Made by a program: the position numbers and the translations under genes. The notes beneath the pieces were generated by a model. That model did not search any database and was not told the origin of the DNA. It saw nothing but the letters and a program-made list of their open reading frames with translations. A stretch of 52,953 nucleotides of DNA from Breznakibacter xylanolyticus (GTDB taxonomy: Bacteria > Bacteroidota > Bacteroidia > Bacteroidales > Marinilabiliaceae). The stretch covers positions 4,275 to 57,227 of the forward strand of contig NZ_QKZK01000022.1 of the NCBI RefSeq assembly GCF_003254275.1. Direction: 5' to 3'. Positions 43,490 to 52,737 of this stretch are shown here, piece by piece (position 1 is the stretch's first letter; every line of letters begins with the position of its first letter).

Positions 43490-45934
43490 TTATCGCATTG
43501 CGCTAAAAAGGCGTTCCAAATGAGCTTCGTCCTGCACCAAAACCTGCCGAGCCTTACTTCCCTCAAAGGGACCGACCACCCCGGCAGCCTCCAACTGATC
43601 CATGATTCGTCCGGCACGATTATAACCAATAGAGAAACGACGTTGAATTAACGAGGTGGATCCCGACTGATTGGCCACAACAATGCGAGCTGCTTCTTCA
43701 AACATTGAGTCGCGTTTACTCAAGTCCACTTCACCCGGTTCGCTTCCCTCGCTGCTGGCTCCCACGTATTCAGGCAAGAGCATGGCTGATGGATAAGCTC
43801 GTTGCGAACCAATAAATTCTACAATTTTTTCAACCTCAGGTGTATCAACAAACGCACATTGTACCCTCACTAAGTCACTACCCTGCGAAATCAACATATC
43901 ACCTCGCCCAATCAACTGGTTAGCCCCGGGCGAATCGAGAATGGTGCGCGAATCAATCATCGAAGCCACCTTAAAGGCCACACGCGTGGGAAAGTTGGCC
44001 TTGATAACTCCGGTAATGATATTGGTGGATGGGCGCTGCGTAGCAATAATCATGTGAATACCCACAGCACGAGCTAACTGTGCAATACGGGCAATGGGAA
44101 GTTCCACTTCTTTGCCGGCTGTCATAATCAAGTCAGCAAACTCATCAATAATGACCACAATATAAGGTAAGAATCGATGCCCCCGCTCGGGATTCAATTG
44201 CCGCTTCACAAACTTATGATTATACTCCTTAATATTGCGAACCTGTGCCTGCTTAAGCAAATCGTAGCGAGAATCCATCTCGACAGTCAACGAATTGAGG
44301 GTACTCACCACGCGCTGCACATCGGTGATAATAGGCTCTTCTTCGTCGGGCATCTTTGCCAAAAAGTGACGTTCTAATTGTGAGTAAATATTCAACTCAA
44401 CCTTTTTGGGGTCAACCAGCACAAACTTCAATTGCGAAGGATGCTTCTTGTATAACAAAGATGTGATAATCGCATTTAAACCCACCGATTTACCTTGCCC
44501 TGTGGCTCCGGCCACCAACATGTGTGGAGCTTTGGCCAAATCAAGCACAAAAGTCTCATTCGAAATGGTTTTCCCAAAAGCAATGGGCAAATCGTACTTG
44601 GCAGTTTGGTATTTTTTGGAAGCAATGATATCACGCATCGACACCACCATCGGTTCCGAATTTGGAACTTCAATACCAATGGTTCCTTTTCCCGGAATGG
44701 GTGCAATAATACGAATCCCTAAGGCCGAAAGACTCAAGGCAATGTCATCTTCCAGATTCTTAATCTTTGAGATACGAACTCCCGGAGCCGGAACAATTTC
44801 GTACAGCGTCACCGTTGGACCAATGGTTGCCTTAATGCTGGCAATACTAATCTTATAGTCTTCAAGCGTACGAACAATTCGTTCCTTATTGGCTAAAAGC
44901 TCCTCATTGCTCACTTCGCCCGAATCACTGTGATGCTCATCCAATAATTCTAATTCGGGAAAACGATACGACGACAATTCCTGTGTTTCGTCATAATCAG
45001 ACAGTGGTTCTCCGGCATTAACATCTCCCAAATCAACATCAGCATCCATCAATGGAGCCACTTCGACTCTGAAATTATCATCACCCAAACGATTTTCGAA
45101 TTCATCTCGGTGTTCAACGGGAATCTCAGGCGTCACCGAACGGGTGTACGAGAAAAACTGTTGATCAATCTCCGGTTCATTCGCAACTAATGATGACATG
45201 TCAGGCTCACTTGCCGACTCCTCATCATAATCGTCCGGTTCACCCTCCTCAACAAGCACACTTTCATCGTGCTTTTCAGGAACTGAATTCGAAACCAATG
45301 ACTCATTTGCCATTTTTCGACGAAATAATCCTTTGAACCAGTTAATAAACCCATCAAAAGAAACAGCCAAATAAATAATCAGCGATACCAGTAAAAATAT
45401 GGTCAACCCGGTATACCCCATCAATGCGATCATCCAATTGCTTACATAATAACCATGCGCCCCCCCCAGCATTAAATACTGATCATCCACCCTGCTAACA
45501 AAAACAAAAGCAAGTGAAATACTAAGCCACAACATCAATACAAAGGTGTGAATCAACGACTTGCGCAACGGCAAGAAACGAGCACCAAGTAAACGCATCC
45601 CCCCCAAAAACAAGATAAACACCATACCAACAGAAGCCACACCAAACCAACGATTAAACATGACATCAGCCATGAATGCCCCCAACTTACCCATCCAATT
45701 TTCAACTTTCACTTCTGAATCGGTGAAAAATTCTCCAAAAGGAATATCGAACCTACTTTTATCCGCAGCGCCGGTAAAGAAAAATGATAAATAAGCCACG
45801 AACATCATCACTGACAATGCCACAGACAATACTCCTGTTACAAATTGAAATTTAACATCCTTGAATGAATGCAGCCATTCGCGAAAAAGATTCTGCACCG
45901 AACCGGTTTGTTTGGACGTTTGCTTCTTAGCCAT
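43490..45934 (-). CDS. ftsK: DNA translocase FtsK
   Basis: It pumps DNA at the division septum and helps resolve chromosomes. The 814-residue protein has about four N-terminal membrane segments (about 25-195), an acidic low-complexity linker (about 205-350), and a RecA-like motor with Walker A 'GATGQGKSVGLNA' and Walker B 'IVVIIDEFADLI'. A C-terminal winged-helix gamma domain contains 'LIQRRFSIGYNRAGRIMDQLEAAG' in outline. The length is normal for Bacteroidota. A perfect -7 promoter box lies 26 bp before the start codon. Confidence 0.97.
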   Translation of the reverse strand: MAKKQTSKQTGSVQNLFREWLHSFKDVKFQFVTGVLSVALSVMMFVAYLSFFFTGAADKSRFDIPFGEFFTDSEVKVENWMGKLGAFMADVMFNRWFGVASVGMVFILFLGGMRLLGARFLPLRKSLIHTFVLMLWLSISLAFVFVSRVDDQYLMLGGAHGYYVSNWMIALMGYTGLTIFLLVSLIIYLAVSFDGFINWFKGLFRRKMANESLVSNSVPEKHDESVLVEEGEPDDYDEESASEPDMSSLVANEPEIDQQFFSYTRSVTPEIPVEHRDEFENRLGDDNFRVEVAPLMDADVDLGDVNAGEPLSDYDETQELSSYRFPELELLDEHHSDSGEVSNEELLANKERIVRTLEDYKISIASIKATIGPTVTLYEIVPAPGVRISKIKNLEDDIALSLSALGIRIIAPIPGKGTIGIEVPNSEPMVVSMRDIIASKKYQTAKYDLPIAFGKTISNETFVLDLAKAPHMLVAGATGQGKSVGLNAIITSLLYKKHPSQLKFVLVDPKKVELNIYSQLERHFLAKMPDEEEPIITDVQRVVSTLNSLTVEMDSRYDLLKQAQVRNIKEYNHKFVKRQLNPERGHRFLPYIVVIIDEFADLIMTAGKEVELPIARIAQLARAVGIHMIIATQRPSTNIITGVIKANFPTRVAFKVASMIDSRTILDSPGANQLIGRGDMLISQGSDLVRVQCAFVDTPEVEKIVEFIGSQRAYPSAMLLPEYVGASSEGSEPGEVDLSKRDSMFEEAARIVVANQSGSTSLIQRRFSIGYNRAGRIMDQLEAAGVVGPFEGSKARQVLVQDEAHLERLFSAMR

Positions 45935-45959
45935 TATAAATGGTTGATTATTTTGAAGG

Positions 45960-45967
45960 CAAAAATA
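45960..45967 (-). promoter_or_regulatory. -7 promoter box of ftsK
   Basis: The minus strand reads TATTTTTG, a perfect TAnnTTTG, 26 bp before the ftsK start codon. Confidence 0.6.
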
Positions 45968-46121
45968 AGGCAGTTACATGGATTGCGGATGTCTTTTGAC
46001 GGAATTTTTATCCAAGAGTTATAAACACCCAACATGAATCCATGCAAATTACATATAAAACAATGGATTCACATTAACATCTCTGTATCATCAAGAGAAT
46101 AAAGAAAACGGAACAAATGAC

Positions 46122-46811
46122 TCACTTGATAATCATATCAACCATATCCCTCACCTCCTGGCGTGAAACTATCTCATATTGAGTGGGAAGTGCGATAGGT
46201 TCCGTTTGAACATCACACGAAAATGACGTTGCCCTAAAACGAAATTCGTGTCGATTATAATTAATGGTAAAAGCCATTGGGACTCCATCGATCCCTTCAA
46301 ATGGGGAACGCATCATTTTTGAGTTTAATACTAGTTGATCAGTGAACCAGGCATCATATCTCACCTTCGGATTATCACTACGAGAGACTGCCACTTTATA
46401 ACATTTAAACCCGGCAATGATCGCGATAGAGTCACGATAAATCAGAGTTTGATAAGGTGCGCCTTGACCAAATAAAAACCATCGTTCATCTGTTTTTAAA
46501 GGATATAGCATCCGGCGATTTAACAACCTGAACACGGTGAAACAACTATCGCCACCTGCTAAACTCAAAAAATCTAACGAAAAGAGGTTCATATCACCCT
46601 TGATGACCAATTTCATCCGGTCATCAGCAAAATAAACTTGTAACTTATCAGGAAGAATATGACTGACAGAACGGCTTTTAAAATTTTCGGGATAATCAAT
46701 TGAATACTCAACAACTCCCTGCTGTATCTTACTGATTCGTTGCCCATCACGGCATCCAAACATCACAAATAAGATTACCCAAACGCTCCACCATCGAATC
46801 ATTTCAGTCAT
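46122..46811 (-). CDS. predicted lipoprotein, DUF4412-like
   Basis: The 229-residue protein has a hydrophobic head and Cys near residue 20 in 'VMFGCRDGQ', probably a weak lipobox. The rest is mostly beta, with 'GVVEYSIDYPENFKSR', 'LPDKLQVYFADDRMKLVI', 'AGFKCYKVAV', and 'YDAWFTDQLVLNSKMM'. The pattern resembles DUF4412/GLPGLI-type proteins, which bind or convey envelope material and have no known enzyme activity. The start may be the second Met at 46802, because the -7 box at 46825 leaves only about 7 nt before the first. Confidence 0.65.
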   Translation of the reverse strand: MTEMIRWWSVWVILFVMFGCRDGQRISKIQQGVVEYSIDYPENFKSRSVSHILPDKLQVYFADDRMKLVIKGDMNLFSLDFLSLAGGDSCFTVFRLLNRRMLYPLKTDERWFLFGQGAPYQTLIYRDSIAIIAGFKCYKVAVSRSDNPKVRYDAWFTDQLVLNSKMMRSPFEGIDGVPMAFTINYNRHEFRFRATSFSCDVQTEPIALPTQYEIVSRQEVRDMVDMIIK

Positions 46812-46824
46812 TAATTAAACTCTT

Positions 46825-46832
46825 CAAAATTA
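46825..46832 (-). promoter_or_regulatory. -7 promoter box of the lipoprotein gene
   Basis: The minus strand reads TAATTTTG, a perfect TAnnTTTG, 14 bp before the start at 46811. Confidence 0.55.
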
Positions 46833-46896
46833 GCATTTTTTGCCAACTTAGAACATCTTTCTTCCGATGGAAACAGAATTTAACCTTGCCTCCTGA

Positions 46897-46925
46897 TTGC
46901 CATTTCTTGGATTCCAATATTTTTA
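46897..46925 (+). promoter_or_regulatory. promoter of the BFD-like gene
   Basis: TTG (46897-46899), 18 bp, then TATTTTTA (46918-46925), one mismatch to TAnnTTTG. The leader would be about 10 nt before the ATG at 46942. Confidence 0.5.
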
Positions 46926-46941
46926 CAAAAAAATTCATCTC

Positions 46942-47148
46942 ATGCCAAGTCATTATATATGCCAGTGCAATCAGGTAACAGAACTGGAAATCAGAACCAT
47001 TATTAACAAAAAAATCGACTCAAACATTGAGGATGTTCAACTCATTACGGGAGCAGGCACACGTTGTGGTCGATGCCGAACCATTGTGAACGAAATTGTA
47101 ACCAGTCAAATCAAACAAAGACCCATCACCCAGCTCAAACTGTTTTAA
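46942..47148 (+). CDS. BFD-like [2Fe-2S]-binding protein
   Basis: The 68-residue protein has the four cysteines of the bacterioferritin-associated ferredoxin / NifU-central type: Cys7 and Cys9 in 'ICQCNQVT', and Cys42 and Cys45 in 'TRCGRCRTIV'. The CxC-x32-CxxC spacing fits a [2Fe-2S] cluster. BFD releases iron from bacterioferritin, but no bacterioferritin gene is in the window. Similar domains also serve in nitrite reductases. The start at 46942 is the family-like one. Confidence 0.85.
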   Translation: MPSHYICQCNQVTELEIRTIINKKIDSNIEDVQLITGAGTRCGRCRTIVNEIVTSQIKQRPITQLKLF

Positions 47149-47156
47149 ACTAAAAA

Positions 47157-47208
47157 TCCGCCATAGCACTAACGGAAAGCCATAAACTGTCCCTAGTGCT
47201 ATTGCGGA
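47157..47208 (-). terminator. large hairpin at the end of the mmd operon
   Basis: Outer arms TCCGC (47157-47161) and GCGGA (47204-47208), and inner arms ATAGCACTA (47163-47171) and TAGTGCTAT (47194-47202), form a long stem with a 22-nt loop. The minus strand continues with TTTTT. It sits between the convergent BFD gene and mmdB. Confidence 0.75.
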
Positions 47209-47229
47209 ATAAAGAATTAAAAATATCTC

Positions 47230-48393
47230 TTACATCAAGAAACTCAGCAAAATACCGGCTGCCACTGCACTCCCAATCACGCCGGCCACATTAGGCCCCA
47301 TGGCATGCATCAACAAATGATTCGTCTTATCATACTCTTGACCAACCACTTGTGACACTCTGGCACTGTCAGGCACAGCCGATACTCCGGCATTGCCTAT
47401 CAATGGATTAATCTTATTTCCGTCTTTGAGAAACAGATTAAAAAACTTCACAAATAATACCCCTCCCGTAGTTGCAATCACAAAAGAAAGAGCCCCCAAC
47501 AAGAAAATACCAATTGATTTAGGCGTTAAAAAGCTGGTTGCCTGAGTAGATGCTCCCACTGTCAACCCAATCAAAATGGTCACAATGTCAATCAGTGGAC
47601 CTTTTGCCGTATCAGCCAAACGCTTGGTCACCGTACTCTCCTTGAGCAAGTTTCCAAAAAACAACATCCCCAACAATGGCAAACCACTAGGTACCAAAAA
47701 ACATGTCAGTAATAACCCCACAATTGGAAACATGATTTTTTCCAACTTCGATACCGTGCGTGGAGGTCTCATTCGAATGACACGCTCCTTTGAGTTGGTC
47801 AGCAAACGCATAATGGGCGGCTGTATCACTGGGACCAAGGCCATGTATGAATAAGCAGAAATGGCAATGGCTCCCATCAAATCGGGTGCTAACTTAGATG
47901 ACAGAAAGATTGCCGTTGGGCCATCAGCTCCGCCAATAATCCCAATGGCACCGGCCTCCATGGGCGAGAAGCCCAACATCAAGGCAATGCAATAAGCACC
48001 AAAAATTCCTAATTGAGCTGCTGCTCCAATTAATATCAATTTGGGGTTGGATATCAAGGCCGAGAAATCGGTCATTGCACCAATCCCCAAAAATATCAAC
48101 GGAGGATAAATCCCTTGAGAGACCCCAAAGTAGAGATAATTCAACACACTGCCACTCTCGTAAATCCCAATTTTAAAACCGGGAACAAAAGCGATATTAC
48201 CCATTAAAATCCCAAACCCAATGGGAACCAACAACATGGGTTCATACTCCTTTGCAATGGCCAGATATATAAATACCAAACCAATCAGGATCATGATCAA
48301 ATGTCCCACCGTTAAATTAGCGAATGCAGTAAACGCCAAAAAATGAAACAAATTTTCAATCACAAACCCGATAAAACTCGTTGCCTGCTCCAT
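47230..48393 (-). CDS. mmdB: Na+-translocating decarboxylase beta subunit (methylmalonyl-CoA / oxaloacetate type)
   Basis: It decarboxylates the carboxybiotin carrier and pumps Na+ out. The 387-residue membrane protein has about eleven hydrophobic segments and the motif 'GAIGIIGGADGPTAIFLSS' with the Asp needed for Na+ transport, plus 'VGASTQATSFL' and 'NAGVSAVPDSARV'. It is the last gene of the operon and follows the biotin carrier by 20 bp. With mmdA in the same operon, methylmalonyl-CoA is the likely substrate. Confidence 0.93.
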   Translation of the reverse strand: MEQATSFIGFVIENLFHFLAFTAFANLTVGHLIMILIGLVFIYLAIAKEYEPMLLVPIGFGILMGNIAFVPGFKIGIYESGSVLNYLYFGVSQGIYPPLIFLGIGAMTDFSALISNPKLILIGAAAQLGIFGAYCIALMLGFSPMEAGAIGIIGGADGPTAIFLSSKLAPDLMGAIAISAYSYMALVPVIQPPIMRLLTNSKERVIRMRPPRTVSKLEKIMFPIVGLLLTCFLVPSGLPLLGMLFFGNLLKESTVTKRLADTAKGPLIDIVTILIGLTVGASTQATSFLTPKSIGIFLLGALSFVIATTGGVLFVKFFNLFLKDGNKINPLIGNAGVSAVPDSARVSQVVGQEYDKTNHLLMHAMGPNVAGVIGSAVAAGILLSFLM

Positions 48394-48413
48394 AAGGTCA
48401 AGACTTTAAGTAA

Positions 48414-48854
48414 TTATTCGATCACTACTAACACATCACCTTCCATCACTGAATCACCTTTGGCTTTCTTCACAGAAACAACTTTTCCGCCTTTGTCAGC
48501 TTCAATGTTGTTTTCCATTTTCATAGCCTCAAGCACCAGTAATTTCTGACCAATAGAGACTGTATCACCCTCTTTTACAAACACATCAATCACAACACCC
48601 GGAAGTGGCGATTTAATGGTTCCTCCCCCTTTGGGACCAGAAGGACTACTTGTTTTTGCAACCGATGGGTGTGAGTCGGTTGAAGGAACAGATACACTTC
48701 GCACCAACTTAGGTGTTTTGGTCATCTGCATCGCCTGATCAACTTCTACCTGATATACAGTTCCGTTAATCTCTACCTCTGCCACATTATCCTCCATGCT
48801 CACAATATGAGCATCATACTGATTGCCATTTATTTTAAACTTAAACTTTCTCAT
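48414..48854 (-). CDS. mmdC: biotin carboxyl carrier subunit
   Basis: The 146-residue protein has an N-terminal beta-rich part, a Pro/Ser/Thr/Lys linker (about 55-80), and a biotinyl domain with the biotin site Lys in 'LEAMKMENNIEA'. The domain ends 'GDVLVVIE', typical of biotin carriers. It moves the CO2 from mmdA to mmdB. It starts 77 bp after the LTD-OadG gene. Confidence 0.95.
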   Translation of the reverse strand: MRKFKFKINGNQYDAHIVSMEDNVAEVEINGTVYQVEVDQAMQMTKTPKLVRSVSVPSTDSHPSVAKTSSPSGPKGGGTIKSPLPGVVIDVFVKEGDTVSIGQKLLVLEAMKMENNIEADKGGKVVSVKKAKGDSVMEGDVLVVIE

Positions 48855-48931
48855 GACTATTTTAATAAATAATTATCACCGGGTGCTATTTACAACACCA
48901 AATATTAATCAACAAACGATCACACACAAAT

Positions 48932-49816
48932 TCATCGAGGATTACGACGCAACCCATAGATTTTTGAACTCCATGGCGAATAGGTTCTTGACACCTGATT
49001 AATTGTCAAAACCGTGTTCTCATGGTCGTGCAATTGATTCTTGTGCATGTACAAAGCCATGGCAATTGCAGCATTAATTTCGCCAGAAGTGGTTGCTTTC
49101 TCGGGCATATCCGACTGCGGCACCGCATGCTTGGCTCCTGCCCCCTGACGGTTCAGGCTCCATCCCATGAACTTGAAAAATAAAAATAATACGATGAGTG
49201 CTAAAAAAACCACTCCCATTGCTATCATTGTCATACCGAAACCTTTAGGATCTACTTTAACAAACCGCTCGCCTCCTGTAATGGGCGAAGCGGTTAAATT
49301 ACTACTACCGGGTGTCGTTTGCTTCAAATATGTCCATTGAGTTCCCCCATCTTCTAAGCGTCCCCAGGTCACATCATGTTGCGATTGGTCAGGAATTTTG
49401 ACACTATCAACCAATGTTTTTCCACTGGCATCATATAGCGCCAATACACCACCATCCTTCAACTCAAAATTCAAATGAAGAATTCCGTTGGTGGGGCGAT
49501 TATCTGCCCAAAACACCAAAAAACTTCTCGAAGGAATTTGTGTAATCATCTGTCCTTTGGGAATCCGATATTTGGTAGGTTGTTGCAAATCGTTGGTCAA
49601 ATACATTCCTCCCATGTCAACGGTGTTATAGGCTGAATTAAAAATCTCAATCCAGGAACCATGACGACCATAATCATCAACATAATTGGAATCGTTGTGA
49701 ACCAACAACTCGTTAATCCGCAAATCCAATGTACTTTGAGCATTCAGGGTGGCCACACCGGCCAGCCCTGTCAGCATCATACAGGCGGTTATCAAACATA
49801 CTTGAATGTAACGCAT
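48932..49816 (-). CDS. OadG-type decarboxylase gamma/delta subunit fused to a lamin-tail domain
   Basis: The 294-residue protein has a signal peptide (about 1-26, 'ATLNAQ'), a lamin-tail domain (LTD, about 30-165: 'LRINELLVHNDSNYVDDYGRHGSWIEIFN' in outline, 'VDMGGMYLTND', 'FLVFWADNRP', 'LYDASG'), then one OadG-like membrane segment (about 190-222, 'GFGMTMIAMGVVFLALIVLFLFF') and a polar C-terminus. OadG subunits hold the Na+ pump together and are usually about 80-100 residues. Here an outward-facing LTD is added in front. The Bacteroidota have several such fusions. It lies 11 bp after mmdA. Confidence 0.85.
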   Translation of the reverse strand: MRYIQVCLITACMMLTGLAGVATLNAQSTLDLRINELLVHNDSNYVDDYGRHGSWIEIFNSAYNTVDMGGMYLTNDLQQPTKYRIPKGQMITQIPSRSFLVFWADNRPTNGILHLNFELKDGGVLALYDASGKTLVDSVKIPDQSQHDVTWGRLEDGGTQWTYLKQTTPGSSNLTASPITGGERFVKVDPKGFGMTMIAMGVVFLALIVLFLFFKFMGWSLNRQGAGAKHAVPQSDMPEKATTSGEINAAIAMALYMHKNQLHDHENTVLTINQVSRTYSPWSSKIYGLRRNPR

Positions 49817-49827
49817 ACCGTAATATA

Positions 49828-51387
49828 TTATAATGGAATATTTGAGTGCTTTTTGGGTGGGTTCACCTCTTTTTTGGTAGCCAACGATTTCAAAGCACGA
49901 ATAATGCGGAAACGCGTATTACGAGGCTCAATCACATCGTCAATATAACCATATTTAGCAGCATTATATGGATTTGCGAATTGATCTTTATACTCATCTT
50001 CCGATTTCTTCACAAACTCCTCACGTTCAGCAGGATCTTCAATACTACTGATTTTTTTGCTTTGCAACACTTCAATAGCTCCTTTAGGCCCCATCACCGC
50101 TATTTCAGCAGTAGGCCAAGCGTAATTAATGTCTCCACGCAAATGTTTCGAACTCATCACGCAATATGCACCTCCGTATGCCTTACGCAATACGATTGTA
50201 ATCTTAGGAACAGTGGCCTCTCCATACGCATAGAGCAATTTGGCACCATGAATAATAATTCCGCCATATTCCTGAGCCGTACCGGGCAAAAATCCTGGAA
50301 CATCTTCCAGCGTCACCAAAGGAATATTGAATGCATCACAAAAACGCACAAAACGAGCCGCCTTACGCGATGCATTAATATCTAACACCCCTGCCAAATA
50401 AGCAGGCTGGTTGGCAATAATACCCACTGACACGCCATCAAAGCGAGCAAAACCGACCACAATGTTAGGGGCATAATTACGATGCACTTCCAAAAACTCG
50501 TGATTATCCACAATGGCGTGAATCACATCCTTCACATCGTAAGGCTTGTTCGGATTATCGGGAATAATTGTATTCAACGACTCCTCCAAACGATCAATCG
50601 GGTCATCACAAGGAACCAAAGGCGCATCTTCAAGATTATTCTGAGGCAAATAACTCAATAATTTGCGCAACAATAAAATACCTTCTTTCTCGTCTTCCGC
50701 AATAAAATGCGAAACACCTGATTTAGAACCATGAACCACAGCACCTCCTAATTCAGCATCGGTGACCACCTCACCCGTCACGCCTTTTACAACCTTAGGA
50801 CCTGTCAAGAACATGTAACTGTTCTCCTTACTCATCACGATAAAATCGGTCAAAGCGGGAGAATAAACGGCACCACCGGCACAGGGACCAAAAATAGCAG
50901 ACAACTGTGGGATCACGCCCGAAGCCATAATATTCCGCTGGAAAATCTCAGTATAACCGGCCAAACTGGTCACACCTTCCTGAATTCGAGCTCCCCCCGA
51001 GTCATTTAACCCAATCACAGGGGCTCCCACCTTCATGGCGATATCCATCACTTTGCAAATCTTTTGCGCATAAGTCTCAGACAACGATCCACCAAATACG
51101 GTGAAGTCCTGCGCAAAAACATAAACCACACGACCATCAATAGTACCGTGGCCTGTGACCACACCATCACCTAAAAACTTGGTTTCTTCCATACCAAAAT
51201 TGGTACAGCGGTGTGTCACAAACATGTCAAATTCCTCAAAACTACCCTCGTCCAACAACATCTCAATGCGTTCACGAGCGGTCATTTTTCCTTTTGCATG
51301 CTGTGCATCAATGCGTTTTTGACCGCCACCCAGCTTGGCTTTGGCCCGCAACTCTATCAGCTGTTTAATCTTTTCTTGGTTCAACAT
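49828..51387 (-). CDS. mmdA: methylmalonyl-CoA decarboxylase alpha subunit (acyl-CoA carboxyltransferase)
   Basis: It moves the carboxyl group from methylmalonyl-CoA to biotin. The 519-residue protein is a carboxyl-transferase pair. The N half has '[19 protein letters not shown]', '[16 protein letters not shown]' and '[17 protein letters not shown]' (oxyanion and acyl-CoA sites). The C half has '[29 protein letters not shown]' in outline and '[16 protein letters not shown]'. Whether it works as propionyl-CoA carboxylase cannot be told by sequence, but the beta, biotin and OadG subunits next to it favour the Na+-pumping decarboxylase. Confidence 0.93.
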   Translation of the reverse strand: MLNQEKIKQLIELRAKAKLGGGQKRIDAQHAKGKMTARERIEMLLDEGSFEEFDMFVTHRCTNFGMEETKFLGDGVVTGHGTIDGRVVYVFAQDFTVFGGSLSETYAQKICKVMDIAMKVGAPVIGLNDSGGARIQEGVTSLAGYTEIFQRNIMASGVIPQLSAIFGPCAGGAVYSPALTDFIVMSKENSYMFLTGPKVVKGVTGEVVTDAELGGAVVHGSKSGVSHFIAEDEKEGILLLRKLLSYLPQNNLEDAPLVPCDDPIDRLEESLNTIIPDNPNKPYDVKDVIHAIVDNHEFLEVHRNYAPNIVVGFARFDGVSVGIIANQPAYLAGVLDINASRKAARFVRFCDAFNIPLVTLEDVPGFLPGTAQEYGGIIIHGAKLLYAYGEATVPKITIVLRKAYGGAYCVMSSKHLRGDINYAWPTAEIAVMGPKGAIEVLQSKKISSIEDPAEREEFVKKSEDEYKDQFANPYNAAKYGYIDDVIEPRNTRFRIIRALKSLATKKEVNPPKKHSNIPL

Positions 51388-51433
51388 ACGTCAATCCCTT
51401 TATGATGAGTGTTTATACTGTTTCGATGAAATA

Positions 51434-51844
51434 TTACTTTTTTGGATCTTCACACAATTCGGTCAACACACCAAACGTTGACTTAGGATGTAGAAAACCA
51501 ATGTTCAAACCTTCAGCACCTTTGCGAGGTGTCGCATCAATCAACTTCACCCCTCGCTCTTCAGCCAATTTCAGCTTATCTGCCAAGCCATCAACCGCAA
51601 AAGCCAAATGATGAATCCCTTCACCCTTTTTCTCAATAAACTTACCAATAGGCCCTTCCGAATCAGTCGACTCCAGCAATTCAATTTTCGTTTGCCCGAC
51701 TTTGAAAAAAGCTGTTTTTACCTTCTGATCAACTACCTCCTCTACGGCATAGCAGGTTAAGCCCAATACTCTTTCATAAAAAGGAATGGCCTCATCTAAA
51801 CTCTTCACGGCAATACCAATGTGCTCAATATGCGTCGGTTTCAT
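51434..51844 (-). CDS. mce: methylmalonyl-CoA epimerase
   Basis: It interconverts the R and S forms of methylmalonyl-CoA between the B12-dependent mutase and the decarboxylase. The 136-residue VOC-fold protein has metal ligands 'IEHIGIAVKSLDEA' (His), 'GIHHLAFAVD' (His), and Glu in 'VLTELCE', with 'GLNIGFLHPK'. It starts at the ATG at 51844; a longer upstream frame is not conserved-looking and would cross the promoter. It is the first gene of the mmd operon, with a promoter at 51886-51893. Confidence 0.93.
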   Translation of the reverse strand: MKPTHIEHIGIAVKSLDEAIPFYERVLGLTCYAVEEVVDQKVKTAFFKVGQTKIELLESTDSEGPIGKFIEKKGEGIHHLAFAVDGLADKLKLAEERGVKLIDATPRKGAEGLNIGFLHPKSTFGVLTELCEDPKK

Positions 51845-51885
51845 GTGTAAATAATTAAAGAAATTTATACTTAATCTGAACGCTA

Positions 51886-51893
51886 CAAAAGTA
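51886..51893 (-). promoter_or_regulatory. -7 promoter box of the mce-mmd operon
   Basis: The minus strand reads TACTTTTG, a perfect TAnnTTTG, 42 bp before the mce start codon. It supports the 51844 start. Confidence 0.65.
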
Positions 51894-52068
51894 GATGATT
51901 TTACACGGATATGCAGCAATAAAAACAATAAAAATGGCTGTTTTAAAACATATACACTCCCATTTTCAGAGAGCAAGTCACTTATTTCAGGCATAAAATC
52001 ACACACAACAACCTCACCCCGTAAGTATTATCACTTAAATCTTAATCCCCCTAAACCCTCTTCTGAAC

Positions 52069-52109
52069 GTTCCCCTTCGGCTCGGGCTTTCCGCTCCAAT
52101 CCCTAACGC
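52069..52109. repeat. dispersed repeat 'GTTCCCCTTCGG', copy 2
   Basis: It shares with 12447-12540 the pieces GTTCCCCTTCGG, TCGGGCTTTCCGCTCCAATC and CCCTAACG. Copy 2 lacks the inner duplication. Confidence 0.7.
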
Positions 52110-52292
52110 CTAATACCCAATAGCACCCCATCTACAAACAGGCTTCACATCAAGCCCCCAATCCAACTCAATAAAAAACTCCGTGCCCCTCCATGTCACC
52201 TCTGTGCAACTCTGTGTCACCCACCATTACACAGAGCCCACCGAGAAGGCACTAAGATCCACAGAGCAACAATTCGTTCCATTAGTACTAAT

Positions 52293-52351
52293 CGACGCAG
52301 TCGCTTTGCGAAGCATAGTTATTGTTGTCTTCGACGCATTGCGAAGCAAAG
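52293..52351. repeat. short direct repeat
   Basis: The pieces CGACGCA, TTGCGAAGCA and AG occur twice, near 52293-52316 and 52332-52351, with a few extra bases in the first copy. Confidence 0.5.
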
Positions 52352-52398
52352 AATTCGTATAATTCGTGTAATTCGTGTAATTCGCGGTTAAAAAAACT
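52351..52398. repeat. short tandem repeat, 11-bp period, second locus
   Basis: Four AATTCG units 11 bp apart, ending in CGCGGT and an A-tract, as at the left end of the window. Confidence 0.7.
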
Positions 52399-52452
52399 TT
52401 TTCTACCTGATCCCCTCGTGCACTTCGCGGATAAAAAAGTCTACAACGCAAA

Positions 52453-52480
52453 AAAGCCAGCTGATTACTCAACTGGCTTT
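52453..52480 (-). terminator. rRNA operon terminator
   Basis: Stem AAAGCCAG (52453-52460) / CTGGCTTT (52473-52480), followed on the minus strand by six T residues; it lies just after the 5S gene. Confidence 0.85.
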
Positions 52481-52488
52481 TCTAAAAA

Positions 52489-52597
<109 letters not shown>

Positions 52598-52737
52598 ATA
52601 TTTTTTTAGACTTTCAGACTTCAGACATTTAGATCTCAGACATCTATATCTGTCTGTCTCTTTGTCTTCTTCTCTTTCTTGTCTTTTTATTGACACTAGC
52701 AAATTCAAAATCAACGACATCCAACATACAGTCCATG

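Larger units (their letters stand above)
51894..52488. other. gene-free stretch between the mmd operon and the rRNA genes
   Basis: No gene is visible. It holds the second copy of the 'GTTCCCCTTCGG' repeat, 'CACAGAG' direct repeats near 52195-52265, a short direct repeat around 52293-52351, the 11-bp tandem repeat at 52351-52398, and the rRNA terminator at 52453-52480. Confidence 0.6.
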
